A DNA stretch of 7,941 nucleotides from Clostridium sp. CAG:448 (GTDB lineage: Bacteria; Bacillota; Clostridia; Oscillospirales; CAG-272): the NCBI GenBank assembly GCA_000433415.1, contig FR890557.1, positions 3,368 to 11,308 on the forward strand, in the 5' to 3' direction. Below, piece after piece: positions 1 to 7,213 of the stretch. A program made the position numbers and the translations under genes. A model generated the notes under the pieces. The model ran no database searches. It saw only the letters and a program-made list of their open reading frames with translations, and had not been told where the DNA came from. Position 1 is the stretch's first letter, and every line of letters starts with the position of its first letter.

Positions 1-18
1 AAAACCAGAACCCCCCGG

Positions 19-303
19 TTAACCAGCCGTTGCGATCAGGGTCTGGGGCAAAAGCAAGGAAAAGCGATAATTGACATAGTGATACCCTTCCCGGAAAGAC
101 AGGACAAACAGGACGGCAAGTCCCAAAATCCATGTCAAAATCACCCGTGTAATCAGTGCCGGCGCACCGTCCATATTGACAACAGATACCAGCATTTTCA
201 TCAGCAGATCGGTACATACGCAGGAGGCAACCATTGCCGTGGCAATATAAACCAGCCGAACGAGCACACCGACCGCCAAATCCGAAGTTTTTCCTTTCAT
301 CAT
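19..303 (-). CDS. Small hypothetical membrane protein
   Basis: A 94-residue protein of unknown function, not assigned to a family. Two hydrophobic stretches (about residues 10-30 and 50-70) look like membrane helices. They are joined by a short loop with one Asp, and the second is followed by a basic/aromatic segment REGYHYVNYR. A third hydrophobic stretch starts at residue 81 but is cut off by the stop at 94, so the C-terminus may be truncated. Two ATG codons lie in tandem (298-303). A TAAGGAG ribosome binding site lies just upstream, overlapping the end of the DUF1836 gene. The gap to that gene is only 9 nt, so the two are probably one operon and translationally coupled. It may be a partner of the DUF1836 protein, but nothing in the sequence shows a role. 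Confidence 0.6.
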   Translation of the reverse strand: MMKGKTSDLAVGVLVRLVYIATAMVASCVCTDLLMKMLVSVVNMDGAPALITRVILTWILGLAVLFVLSFREGYHYVNYRFSLLLPQTLIATAG

Positions 304-312
304 CCGATCTCC

Positions 313-918
313 TTACGCAAGATCAATCACATCCGGATTTTCCTGCATCAGCCTGTCCACAAGCTCTCCGGACACGCGCCGAATCTGCGCCGCGCAGTAA
401 GCAAGCACGATAATTTCCAGCGCATTGTGCAGCCGTAATGTAGCGCCCTCGATTTTCTCCTCGTAATCTGCCGTAACCTCGCGGATAATCGCACGGAGTT
501 TCCCCTCGTCCGCAATCTCCGCATGATTCAGTTTCTCAATCGTCCGGCAGATATAATCATACAGATCCGCATCCGGAATGATGTCGTCACTCCGATCCAC
601 CACGCTTCCGTTGATGTAGCGCACCAGAAATGCAATCCTGTCCAACTGCATGCAGGAACGGAGCATATTGATGATCAGAATGTGTGCCACCTGGTCAATA
701 TTGTACTTGCGCAATTTTGCATTTGCAACCCACCCGCGCTGCGTCCAATTCTGAAGCGTCGAGCCGTCAATTCCGGAAACCTCGCGAATCTGCGTCAGCA
801 TAACGCCGTCGCTGACAAAGAACACCTTCCGCAGAAATTCCTTTCCCGTTGCATTATCCACATCCGCTTTGCGCAGCTTTGTACCCGGCACCATCGGGTC
901 TTCAATCCGTAAAATCAT
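313..918 (-). CDS. DUF1836 family putative DNA-binding protein
   Basis: A 201-residue cytoplasmic protein recognised as DUF1836, a Firmicutes family with a MerR-like winged-helix N-terminal part and no settled function. The core (about residues 35-105) reads VSDGVMLTQIREVSGIDGST, then LQNWTQRGWV and KYNIDQVAHILIINMLR. The stretch TLQNWTQRGWV resembles the recognition helix and turn of MerR-type domains (compare the RYYD region). The C-terminal half (about 115-195) is predicted to be helical and could mediate dimerisation. The start at 918 is supported by GGAGG ten bases upstream and by a strong promoter at 961-989. It is the first gene of a probable two-gene operon and is divergent from the M50 protease gene. 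A regulatory role, including autoregulation, is inference from fold and context. Confidence 0.8.
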   Translation of the reverse strand: MILRIEDPMVPGTKLRKADVDNATGKEFLRKVFFVSDGVMLTQIREVSGIDGSTLQNWTQRGWVANAKLRKYNIDQVAHILIINMLRSCMQLDRIAFLVRYINGSVVDRSDDIIPDADLYDYICRTIEKLNHAEIADEGKLRAIIREVTADYEEKIEGATLRLHNALEIIVLAYCAAQIRRVSGELVDRLMQENPDVIDLA

Positions 919-952
919 TCCCTTGTTTCCTCCACGCGAAACCGCTTTTCAT

Positions 953-962
953 ATACCGGTAT
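953..962. promoter_or_regulatory. Palindrome at the DUF1836 start site, possible operator
   Basis: ATACCGGTAT is a perfect 10-bp palindrome that overlaps the -10 box and predicted start site of the minus-strand promoter. A second dyad, AATCA-TC-TGATT (973-984), lies between the -10 and -35 boxes. Such positions are typical of repressor sites. Which protein binds is unknown; the DUF1836 protein itself is the obvious candidate. Confidence 0.35.
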
Positions 963-989
963 TCTATCACAAAATCATCTGATTGTCAA
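961..989 (-). promoter_or_regulatory. Sigma-A-type promoter of the DUF1836 operon
   Basis: Read on the minus strand, TTGACA (984-989) is followed by a 17-base spacer and then TAGAAT (961-966). A TG dinucleotide one base upstream of the -10 box makes it an extended -10 promoter. Transcription should start near position 954, giving a leader of about 36 nt before the ATG at 918. The match is close to consensus, so basal activity should be strong unless repressed. Confidence 0.8.
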
Positions 990-996
990 TACCTTT

Positions 997-1027
997 TTGC
1001 AAATCCTCCGCGCACCGCTCATATAAT
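997..1027 (+). promoter_or_regulatory. Probable promoter of the M50 protease gene
   Basis: A perfect TATAAT lies at 1022-1027. The best -35 match is TTGCAA (997-1002), at a long 19-base spacing. The promoter is back to back with the minus-strand promoter at 961-989. It would give a leader of about 30 nt before the ATG at 1065. The -10 is strong, the -35 is weak. Confidence 0.5.
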
Positions 1028-1064
1028 GGTACCGTGTCATGCAGACAGAAACGGAGGAAAATTC

Positions 1065-1631
1065 ATGGAACTGATTGCTCTTTTGCTCGCGTTGGGTTCG
1101 CATGAATGTGCGCACTGGGTCGCGGCACATTTGTGCAACATTCCGGTCCGCGGGCTTTTCCCGGGCGCCGGCGGGTTACGGCTGCAGCTACATACCATTC
1201 CCTCTTACCGGCAGGAATGGATGATCTGTGCAGTCGGTCCGGCGTTCAATTTCCTGACCGCACTGGTGTTTCTTCCCCTTTCTCCGCACAGTGCATTCTG
1301 CACGCTGCTGGTACGTTATGCACTGCATATGGGAACCTGCAATCTTTTACCGATTGCCGGCTTTGACGGCGGGCGCATGCTTCACTGCACCATAGCATCT
1401 CTGTGCGGACTGCGTGCGGCGGATATCACGGCAACCGTCCTCTCCAGCGTCTGTCTGCTCCTTTTATGGTTTGTTTCCGTCTATATAGTTCTGCGCACGG
1501 CATCCGCGCTGAGCGCAATGCTGTTCTCGTTTTTGCTGTTTGTGCATATTTTTGTCGGGGATGCGCAAAAGGAATACGGCGGAAACCGGCGAAAACGCGA
1601 GAATGTGGGAGATTTTCGGCAGATAAGTTGA
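1065..1631 (+). CDS. M50 family (site-2-protease-like) metallopeptidase
   Basis: A 188-residue integral membrane zinc protease resembling SpoIVFB and other M50B enzymes, which cut substrates within the membrane. The zinc motif HExxH is HECAH at residues 13-17, inside the first hydrophobic segment. GPAFNF (58-63) starts the second core helix. The third zinc ligand and surrounding motif is NLLPIAGFDGG (93-103), with Asp101. Two more hydrophobic stretches follow (about 122-144 and 148-164), then a basic tail. There is no PDZ or CBS domain, so it is a minimal version, shorter than B. subtilis SpoIVFB. The start at 1065 has GGAGG seven bases upstream; an open frame extends back to 849 but would run through the divergent promoter and the DUF1836 gene. 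No spoIVFA-like partner is adjacent, so a sporulation role is not shown. The substrate is unknown. Confidence 0.85.
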   Translation: MELIALLLALGSHECAHWVAAHLCNIPVRGLFPGAGGLRLQLHTIPSYRQEWMICAVGPAFNFLTALVFLPLSPHSAFCTLLVRYALHMGTCNLLPIAGFDGGRMLHCTIASLCGLRAADITATVLSSVCLLLLWFVSVYIVLRTASALSAMLFSFLLFVHIFVGDAQKEYGGNRRKRENVGDFRQIS

Positions 1632-1662
1632 AAAGCCCCGCATCATGCGCAGATAATTGGAT

Positions 1663-1688
1663 AATCCTACGAAATTTACGGATTTTTT
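1663..1688 (+). terminator. Weak possible terminator after the protease gene
   Basis: AATCC (1663-1667) can pair with GGATT (1680-1684), and a run of six T follows from 1683. The stem is only 5 bp with a 12-base loop, so it is a poor intrinsic terminator. It lies at the expected place, between the protease stop at 1631 and the pot promoter. Confidence 0.25.
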
Positions 1689-1698
1689 GAAAATACTA

Positions 1699-1727
1699 TT
1701 GCAATCAGAAAGGTTTTCTGTTACAAT
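1699..1727 (+). promoter_or_regulatory. Sigma-A-type promoter of the pot operon
   Basis: TTGCAA (1699-1704) is followed by a 17-base spacer and TACAAT (1722-1727). A TG one base upstream of the -10 box gives an extended -10 element. The predicted start near 1734 leaves a leader of about 77 nt before potA. That is too short for most metabolite riboswitches, and I saw no convincing riboswitch fold. The spacer contains the perfect dyad CAGAAA-GGT-TTTCTG (1706-1720), well placed for a repressor. Confidence 0.7.
1706..1720. promoter_or_regulatory. Dyad in the pot promoter spacer, possible operator
   Basis: CAGAAA and TTTCTG form a perfect 6-bp inverted repeat with a 3-base centre (GGT). It fills the spacer between the -35 and -10 boxes of the pot promoter. 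A protein bound here would block RNA polymerase. No regulator gene lies next to the operon, so the binding factor would be encoded elsewhere. Confidence 0.4.
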
Positions 1728-1790
1728 GATAGGCGTAATATTATGGTCGGTTTGCCGTGTGTGCAAAACGCATAAGAAATACTGTGATTC

Positions 1791-1798
1791 AAAAGGAG
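1791..1798 (+). promoter_or_regulatory. Ribosome binding site shared by two start codons
   Basis: AAAAGGAG lies 5 nt before an ATG at 1804 and 12 nt before the ATG at 1811. The 1811 start opens potA. The 1804 start opens an 18-codon frame that ends at 1860 inside potA. Family similarity picks 1811 as the potA start, although the spacing favours 1804. Confidence 0.6.
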
Positions 1799-1810
1799 TA
1801 TTTATGCGGA

Positions 1811-3004
1811 ATGAACAGAACTGTACTGATCGAACTGCGGGGGATTTCAAAGTCATTTGACGGCGAAGTCATTCTCGAAAACCTTGATCTGGTGATCCAT
1901 GACAAGGAGTTCATCACACTACTCGGTCCTTCCGGCTGTGGAAAGACGACGACGCTGCGCATGATCGGAGGTTTTGAGACCCCCGATACCGGCGACGTCT
2001 TTTTTGACGGCAAGAGGATCAACGATGTCCCCCCTCACCTGCGTCAGGTGAACACCGTATTTCAGAAATACGCGCTGTTTCCCAACCTGAACGTCTTTGA
2101 CAATGTCGCCTTCGGTCTGCGCCTGAAACGTGTGCCGACAGAGGTTGACGGAAAGATCCGGCAAAAAAAGATTCCCAAAGAAGAAATCACACGCCGTGTA
2201 ACCGAAATGTTGGCAATGGTCAACCTGTCCGGGTTTGAAAAGCGACGTGTCGGCACCCTCTCCGGCGGACAGCAGCAGCGTGTGGCAATCGCCCGTGCGC
2301 TGATCAACCAGCCAAAAGTCCTGCTTTTGGACGAGCCGTTGGGAGCGTTGGATCTGAAACTCCGAAAAGACATGCAGAATGAGCTGAAGAGCATCCAGCA
2401 CAAAACCGGCATTACCTTTATTTACGTCACGCATGACCAGGAAGAGGCACTTTCCATGTCGGACACCGTCGTGGTCATGGCTGACGGCAAAATTCAGCAG
2501 ATCGGCTCCCCTGTGGATATCTACAATGAACCGGAAAACGCCTTTGTGGCTGACTTCATCGGTGAATCCAATATACTGGACGGCTCTATGCCCTGCGACC
2601 GGAAGGCAACGTTTGCGGGTCACACCTTTGAATGCGTAGACGGCGGCTTTGCTGCCGGTGAAAAAGTGGACGTTGTCATTCGACCGGAGGACATCGACAT
2701 TGTACCAAAGGAACGCGGCATGCTGTGCGGAAAAGTTACGGCTGTGACCTTCAAGGGAGATTATTATGAAATCATTGTGGACGTGCAGGGCTTCAAGTGG
2801 ATGATTGAAACCTCCGATTATGCCGCTCCGGATTCCACGATCGGTCTTTACATCGAACCGGATGCCATCCATGTCATGAAAAAGTCGGTCTACTCCGGCA
2901 AATTCGGCGACTACTCCACCTTTTCCGACGAAGCCGAAGAGATGTCCGACCCGGATATCATCTTGGGCGAAGAGGATACAAACGGAGGTGACGAGAAAGA
3001 ATGA
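1811..3004 (+). CDS. potA: Spermidine/putrescine ABC transporter ATP-binding protein
   Basis: A 397-residue cytoplasmic ATPase that powers polyamine import with PotB, PotC and PotD. All nucleotide-binding motifs are intact: Walker A GPSGCGKTT (39-47), Q-loop Gln85, signature LSGGQQQR (150-157), Walker B LLLDEP (171-176) and switch His208 in YVTHDQEEA. A basic insertion around 106-128 (RVPTEVDGKIRQKKIPKEE) is, from memory, common in clostridial PotA. A TOBE-type regulatory domain covers about 286-356. An acidic tail (372-397) makes it somewhat longer than the 378-residue E. coli PotA. The start at 1811 gives MNRTVLIELRGISKSF, which matches how family members begin; an in-frame GTG at 1757 has no ribosome binding site. 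The stop overlaps the potB start by four bases. The pot assignment rests mainly on the adjacent PotD. Confidence 0.93.
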   Translation: MNRTVLIELRGISKSFDGEVILENLDLVIHDKEFITLLGPSGCGKTTTLRMIGGFETPDTGDVFFDGKRINDVPPHLRQVNTVFQKYALFPNLNVFDNVAFGLRLKRVPTEVDGKIRQKKIPKEEITRRVTEMLAMVNLSGFEKRRVGTLSGGQQQRVAIARALINQPKVLLLDEPLGALDLKLRKDMQNELKSIQHKTGITFIYVTHDQEEALSMSDTVVVMADGKIQQIGSPVDIYNEPENAFVADFIGESNILDGSMPCDRKATFAGHTFECVDGGFAAGEKVDVVIRPEDIDIVPKERGMLCGKVTAVTFKGDYYEIIVDVQGFKWMIETSDYAAPDSTIGLYIEPDAIHVMKKSVYSGKFGDYSTFSDEAEEMSDPDIILGEEDTNGGDEKE

Positions 3005-3846
3005 AAAGCAGTTCCCGCCGTCATGCGCTTCTTTTGGCACCGCATTCTCTGTGGTGTATGCTTTTTATCATTGTTCCCATGCTGTTTGTCGTCTATTATG
3101 CCTTTACAGACGTCAACGGCACTTTCACACTGGAAAACTTACTCTACATCGCCCGTCCGGACAGCGGATACCTGCGCTCCTTCTTCTTCTCAGTGCTCTA
3201 TGCACTGGGAGCGACGCTCATCTGTCTTTTGATCGGCTACCCCATTGCGCTTTTTATTTCCAGACTTCCCGAACGCAGACGTCAATTTCTGTTGATGCTG
3301 ATTATGGTTCCTATGTGGGTCAGTTTTATCATCCGTACCTACACCATTCTGAACATTTTTGAGGACAACGGCATTATCAACGCTTTTCTTACCAAAATCG
3401 GTCTTAACAGCGTCCGGTTCACAGGCACACCCGGACTGGTGCTGTTCGGGATGGTTTATGATTTTTTGCCTTACATGGTCGTCCCCATCTGCAATGTGCT
3501 GTCCGGCATCGATCGCAAATATCCGGAAGCAGCCGCAGATCTGGGGTGCAATTCCCGCCGTGTCTTTACCAAAGTATTCCTGCCGCTAAGTGTATCCGGC
3601 ATCGTGTCCGGTATCACAATGGTTTTCGTCCCGGCGATCAGCACCTTTTATATCGCCTCTACGCTGTCTGGCGGCAAGATCGCACTGATCGGCGATAAGA
3701 TCGAAACCGCATTTCTCAGCAATGCGGATGCGCAGTCCTACCGTACCGGGGCGGCGCTGTCCCTGATTCTGATGATTCTCATTTTGGCAAGCATGTTTAT
3801 CGTCAACAGGTTCGGCGACGGAGAAAGTGAGGAATGCACCATATGA
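3001..3846 (+). CDS. potB: Polyamine ABC transporter permease PotB
   Basis: A 281-residue inner permease subunit. About six membrane helices are visible (near residues 16-36, 62-86, 96-117, 144-168, 199-220 and 250-268). The cytoplasmic EAA loop, which docks on PotA, is EAAADLGCNSRRVFTKVFLP beginning at residue 176. It carries the conserved Glu-Ala-Ala and a Gly six residues after the Glu. The long periplasm-equivalent loop after the first helix is typical of PotB. The ATG at 3001 overlaps the potA stop as ATGA, with GGAGGTG ten bases upstream, so potA and potB are translationally coupled. Length and layout match PotB of other bacteria. Confidence 0.93.
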   Translation: MKSSSRRHALLLAPHSLWCMLFIIVPMLFVVYYAFTDVNGTFTLENLLYIARPDSGYLRSFFFSVLYALGATLICLLIGYPIALFISRLPERRRQFLLMLIMVPMWVSFIIRTYTILNIFEDNGIINAFLTKIGLNSVRFTGTPGLVLFGMVYDFLPYMVVPICNVLSGIDRKYPEAAADLGCNSRRVFTKVFLPLSVSGIVSGITMVFVPAISTFYIASTLSGGKIALIGDKIETAFLSNADAQSYRTGAALSLILMILILASMFIVNRFGDGESEECTI

Positions 3847-4673
3847 AAAAATCCGGAATCAAAAAAGCAGGTGCAGTTTACACCGTCCTCATTTTTATCG
3901 TGCTCTATTTGCCCATCCTGATCATGGTGCTCTATTCCTTCACCGCGGGCAGCAGTACGGCAACTTTCTCGGCTGATTATGCAGGCAAAAATCCGTTCGG
4001 GTATTGGTATCAGGAAATGTTCCGCAACGAAAAGGCAATGAGTGCACTGACTCATTCCCTGACGCTTGCGGTGCTCTCTTCCCTCTGTGCAACCGTCATC
4101 GGCACCGCCGCGGCAATCGGGTTGCGCCGCATTTCGCGCAAGTGGGTACGCAATACCATCAATACGGTCACCAACATCCCGATGATGAACCCTGATATTG
4201 CAACCGGTTTGTCCATGATGCTTCTGTTTGCAGGCGTTTTTGCCATCATCGGGTCCGGATCCAGCGGCTTTGTCACGATCCTGATCGCACACATTACCTT
4301 CAACCTGCCTTACGTGATTCTGTCTGTCACGCCGAAGTTGCGTCAAATGGACAAAAATCTACCCGAGGCGGCATTGGATCTGGGTTGTACGCCTGTTCAG
4401 TCCTTCTTCAAGGTGGAATTGCCCTATATTTTCCCTGCCGTGCTCTCCGGCGCCATTACGGCATTTACCCTCTCGCTGGATGACTACGTGATTTCTCTGT
4501 TTACCGCAGGCACTTATGAAACACTGCCGGTCTTTATCTACTCTCTTGCAAAGAAAGGCGTCAAGCCTTCCATTTATGCACTTTCCACGTTCATGCTGGT
4601 CTGTGTTCTGCTTTTGCTGGTTCTTTCAAACGTCATGCAGGCACGGGCAGAAAAACGTCAGAATGCGCACTGA
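3843..4673 (+). CDS. potC: Polyamine ABC transporter permease PotC
   Basis: A 276-residue second permease subunit. Membrane helices are visible near residues 10-32, 70-94, 118-138, 142-162, 197-217 and 245-264. The EAA loop is EAALDLGCTPVQSFFKVELP starting at residue 175. The stretch SLDDYVISLF (211-220), followed by TAGTYETLPV, is characteristic of PotC. I place the start at 3843, where ATGA overlaps the potB stop and AGGA lies nine bases upstream. An ATG at 3834 would add only three residues and has a poorer site. The repeat of the ATGA arrangement seen at potA/potB supports tight stoichiometry by coupled translation. Confidence 0.93.
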   Translation: MKKSGIKKAGAVYTVLIFIVLYLPILIMVLYSFTAGSSTATFSADYAGKNPFGYWYQEMFRNEKAMSALTHSLTLAVLSSLCATVIGTAAAIGLRRISRKWVRNTINTVTNIPMMNPDIATGLSMMLLFAGVFAIIGSGSSGFVTILIAHITFNLPYVILSVTPKLRQMDKNLPEAALDLGCTPVQSFFKVELPYIFPAVLSGAITAFTLSLDDYVISLFTAGTYETLPVFIYSLAKKGVKPSIYALSTFMLVCVLLLLVLSNVMQARAEKRQNAH

Positions 4674-4708
4674 ACAAATCATTTTATCAAACATAAAGGA
4701 CACAAAAA

Positions 4709-5869
4709 ATGAAAAAAACACTTTCTTTTTCCCTGGCGCTGTTGCTCTGCGCCTGCATTTTGATTCCCTTCACCGCCTGCTCCGATCCCTACAAGGATAT
4801 TGAGTATGTGGACACCCCCTACGCAGGAACCACACTGTATGTTTACAACTGGGGCGAAAATATCGCCAACGGCGAGGATGGCTCGATGAACCTGGAGCGG
4901 GTGTTTGAAAAAAAATACAAGATCAACGTTGAGTACACCACCTATCCCTCCAACGAAGAGATGTATGCAAAGCTCTCCAGCGGTACGGTGCATTACGATC
5001 TGATTATCCCCTCGGACTACATGATTGCCCGTCTGATCGAGGAGGATCGCATCCAGAAGCTTGATTTTTCGCAGATTCCCAATTATCAGAACATCCAGGA
5101 GCAATACCGCAACAATCAGTATTACGACTGCAACGGTGCGAACGGTGCAGCAGAGTATTCGGTTCCCTACACGGTCGGCATGTTCGGTATCATTTACAAC
5201 ACCAAGACCGTTGACGAGGCGGACGTGAAAGATCAAAGCTGGTCTTTGATGTGGAACGAAAAATACAAAGGAAAGCTGATCAACTTCAACAACTCCCGCG
5301 ACGCATTTGCGGTTGCAATGTTCTATAACCACATCGACGTCAACACAACCGACAAAGCCGAATGGGAAAAAGCGTACAACTCCCTTTTGGAGCAGAAACC
5401 ACTGCTCAAGGGCTACTATATGGACGAAATCTACAATCAGATGGAAGGTAACAATGCGGACGCTGCTATTTACTACGCCGGAGATTGCCTGTCCATGATC
5501 GGCAACAATGAAGATCTTGCTTTCTACTACCCTGTTGAGGGTACCAACACGTTTGTCGACGCAATGTGCATTCCGAAAGATGCACAGAATGTCGGCGCCG
5601 CACATCTGTTCATCAACTTCCTGCTGGAAGAGGAATATGCCGTGGAAAACTCTTTGTATACCTGCTATGCTTCTCCCAACCAGAAGGTAATCGACTCTGC
5701 CCGTTACAAGGAAGAGCTGGGAGAAGACAGCTACAAGATTCTCTACGATCTCCCCGCACAGTATAAAAACGAGGACGGCACCATCAACACAAAGATTTGT
5801 CAGTCTTATGAGAATCTGAACAGCGATACCAAAAAATTGCTCTCTGAGCTTTGGTCAAAACTCAAATAA
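4709..5869 (+). CDS. potD: Polyamine-binding lipoprotein PotD
   Basis: A 386-residue substrate-binding protein that captures spermidine or putrescine outside the membrane and delivers it to PotBC. A lipoprotein signal (residues 1-23) has a KK start, a hydrophobic core and lipobox FTAC, with lipidated Cys24. The mature start matches PotD: LYVYNWGENI places Trp48 and Glu50 where E. coli PotD has the ligand-contacting WTEY. PSDYM (101-105) supplies Ser102 and Tyr104. NNSRDAF (194-200) aligns with E. coli DDAREVF, with Asn and Asp in place of the contacting Asp and Glu. YYAGD (255-259) keeps an aromatic and an acidic residue. The ligand pocket is therefore PotD-like but not identical, so substrate preference is uncertain. 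AAAGGA lies eight bases before the ATG, 35 nt after potC. Confidence 0.92.
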   Translation: MKKTLSFSLALLLCACILIPFTACSDPYKDIEYVDTPYAGTTLYVYNWGENIANGEDGSMNLERVFEKKYKINVEYTTYPSNEEMYAKLSSGTVHYDLIIPSDYMIARLIEEDRIQKLDFSQIPNYQNIQEQYRNNQYYDCNGANGAAEYSVPYTVGMFGIIYNTKTVDEADVKDQSWSLMWNEKYKGKLINFNNSRDAFAVAMFYNHIDVNTTDKAEWEKAYNSLLEQKPLLKGYYMDEIYNQMEGNNADAAIYYAGDCLSMIGNNEDLAFYYPVEGTNTFVDAMCIPKDAQNVGAAHLFINFLLEEEYAVENSLYTCYASPNQKVIDSARYKEELGEDSYKILYDLPAQYKNEDGTINTKICQSYENLNSDTKKLLSELWSKLK

Positions 5870-5915
5870 ACCGCAGCAAAGCGGTCAGAAAACCGAATGA
5901 ATGGGAGGTTTTTTA

Positions 5916-7184
5916 ATGAAAAAACGCAAACAAAAACTGCTTGTGCGTGCATCCGCCCTGCTTCTCTCTCTGACAACAGTCACAGCAATTGTGCTTCTCT
6001 GCGGCTGTAACAACAAAAAAGATGGTACTGAAACCACCGATGCCGCCACCAATGCCACAACCAACGCTGAAACAACTGCGGCAGAAACGAACGAAGAGAC
6101 CACCGTATCGGAATCAACCGCGGCACCTGCGACCGACAAACAGGAAATGACGCTTGACCCCGTCAGCGGTGTCACCCTGCCGGATGACAGTTCCGAATTT
6201 TCATGGACACTTGCGCACGAAATGCTGGTGCTGAGCACAGGAAACACACTGGAAGAAGCCAAGAATCTTTTCCGGAAAGCCGGGTTCAAGGTGGTTCTGA
6301 GCAAAAATTTTGACAAAGCCAACGATGACCGCTCGCACACCAGTGCCTACACCGTCGGTACCAAGGAAGTGACCTACAAGGGAGGAAAACGGACTGCGGT
6401 TCTGGTTGCAATTCGCGGCACACATGCAAGCGAATGGTACTCCAATATGGACTTCGACCCCGATCGCACAGGTGATCCTGCATTTGCCGATAACTTTTTG
6501 CGTGCTGCTGAGGATGTCTACGCCGGTATGAAAGAAGCAACCAAGGACATCGAAAACCCAATCTACCTTGTGACCGGTTACAGCCGCGGCGCGGCATGTG
6601 CTAACCTGACTGGGTATCTGATCAACCGCGATCGCGGAACCCAGGACAGCTTTATTTACGCATTTGCCTGCCCGACCACCGTGCGCAAGGACCCGGATGT
6701 CCCTTGCACCAACATTTTCAACATGATCAATCCTGCTGACAGCGTAACCGCTTCCCCGCTTGTTTCCCTCGGGTTCCACCGCCTGGGTACGGACATTGTC
6801 CTTCCCGGCGATGAAAAGCTGATCCAAACCGTGAACACGCTCGTGGCTGCACTGGAAAAGCTCTCCCCGTCAATTACTTCTTATTACAATGACAAACATT
6901 CCCTGACCGGCGCCGGACTTTCCGAGGACGGCATGACCGGCTATGAGGCAAGCGAAATGCTCGCGGGTATCTTCGCCTCCACCACATTGCCCGGTTCCAC
7001 CGATAAACCCAGCTTCCCGCTTACCAATGTTTCCCCCGAAAGTGATTTCTATCCCTTCGTGCAAATTCTTGTCGGGCTGGCACTCAGCGGAGGCTCCTCC
7101 GATCCGACCGGCGGGCTGATCTCCACACAGCATTATCCGCAGACTTATCTCGCGCTGATGAATCAAAAGTATCTGAGCGAATAA
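5916..7184 (+). CDS. Lipase-like (class 3 type) alpha/beta-hydrolase lipoprotein
   Basis: A 422-residue predicted surface lipoprotein. A basic start (MKKRKQK), a hydrophobic core and LCGC give lipidated Cys31. A Thr/Ala/Glu-rich linker (about 37-75) then holds the enzyme off the membrane. The hydrolase part resembles lipase class 3 or related domains. AIRGTH (165-170) is a likely oxyanion region. The nucleophile elbow GYSRG (221-225) has Ser223. NPADSVT (272-278) supplies the probable acid Asp275. TQHYPQTYL (404-412) supplies the probable His406. The triad assignment other than Ser223 is inference. The start at 5916 has GGGAGG seven bases upstream; an ATG at 5901 lies in front of that site. 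It follows potD by 46 nt with no terminator or promoter between, so it is probably the last gene of the pot transcription unit. The substrate is unknown; esterase, lipase or thioesterase activity are all possible. Confidence 0.8.
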   Translation: MKKRKQKLLVRASALLLSLTTVTAIVLLCGCNNKKDGTETTDAATNATTNAETTAAETNEETTVSESTAAPATDKQEMTLDPVSGVTLPDDSSEFSWTLAHEMLVLSTGNTLEEAKNLFRKAGFKVVLSKNFDKANDDRSHTSAYTVGTKEVTYKGGKRTAVLVAIRGTHASEWYSNMDFDPDRTGDPAFADNFLRAAEDVYAGMKEATKDIENPIYLVTGYSRGAACANLTGYLINRDRGTQDSFIYAFACPTTVRKDPDVPCTNIFNMINPADSVTASPLVSLGFHRLGTDIVLPGDEKLIQTVNTLVAALEKLSPSITSYYNDKHSLTGAGLSEDGMTGYEASEMLAGIFASTTLPGSTDKPSFPLTNVSPESDFYPFVQILVGLALSGGSSDPTGGLISTQHYPQTYLALMNQKYLSE

Positions 7185-7213
7185 GATTTCCAAATAAAAC
7201 AACTTCGATTTTT

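Noticed and set aside
849..1064. N-terminal extension of the M50 protease frame
   Set aside because: It would run through the divergent DUF1836 gene and both promoters; the ATG at 1065 has a well-spaced GGAGG.
1757..1810. Upstream GTG start for potA, and a 10-codon frame from the ATG at 1743
   Set aside because: Neither has a ribosome binding site; the extension contains the real ribosome binding site and does not resemble PotA.
1734..1810. Riboswitch in the potA leader
   Set aside because: The leader is about 77 nt and shows only a weak 5-bp pairing (TTTGC with GCAAA); no known riboswitch core was recognised.
1919..3040. Long open frame (373 codons) on the minus strand opposite potA
   Set aside because: It is fully antisense to an intact potA with all ATPase motifs, has no recognisable domain, and reflects codon bias of the real gene.
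3738..4346. Minus-strand open frame (202 codons) opposite potC
   Set aside because: Antisense to an intact potC; composition rich in His, Arg and Asp with no domain, typical of a shadow frame.
4679..5605. Long open frame (308 codons) on the minus strand opposite potD
   Set aside because: Antisense shadow of potD; rich in Val/Ile runs typical of reverse-frame artefacts, with no recognisable family.
5870..5885. Hairpin ACCGC-AGCAAA-GCGGT after potD
   Set aside because: Only 5 bp and no T-run, so it is unlikely to terminate transcription before the lipase gene.
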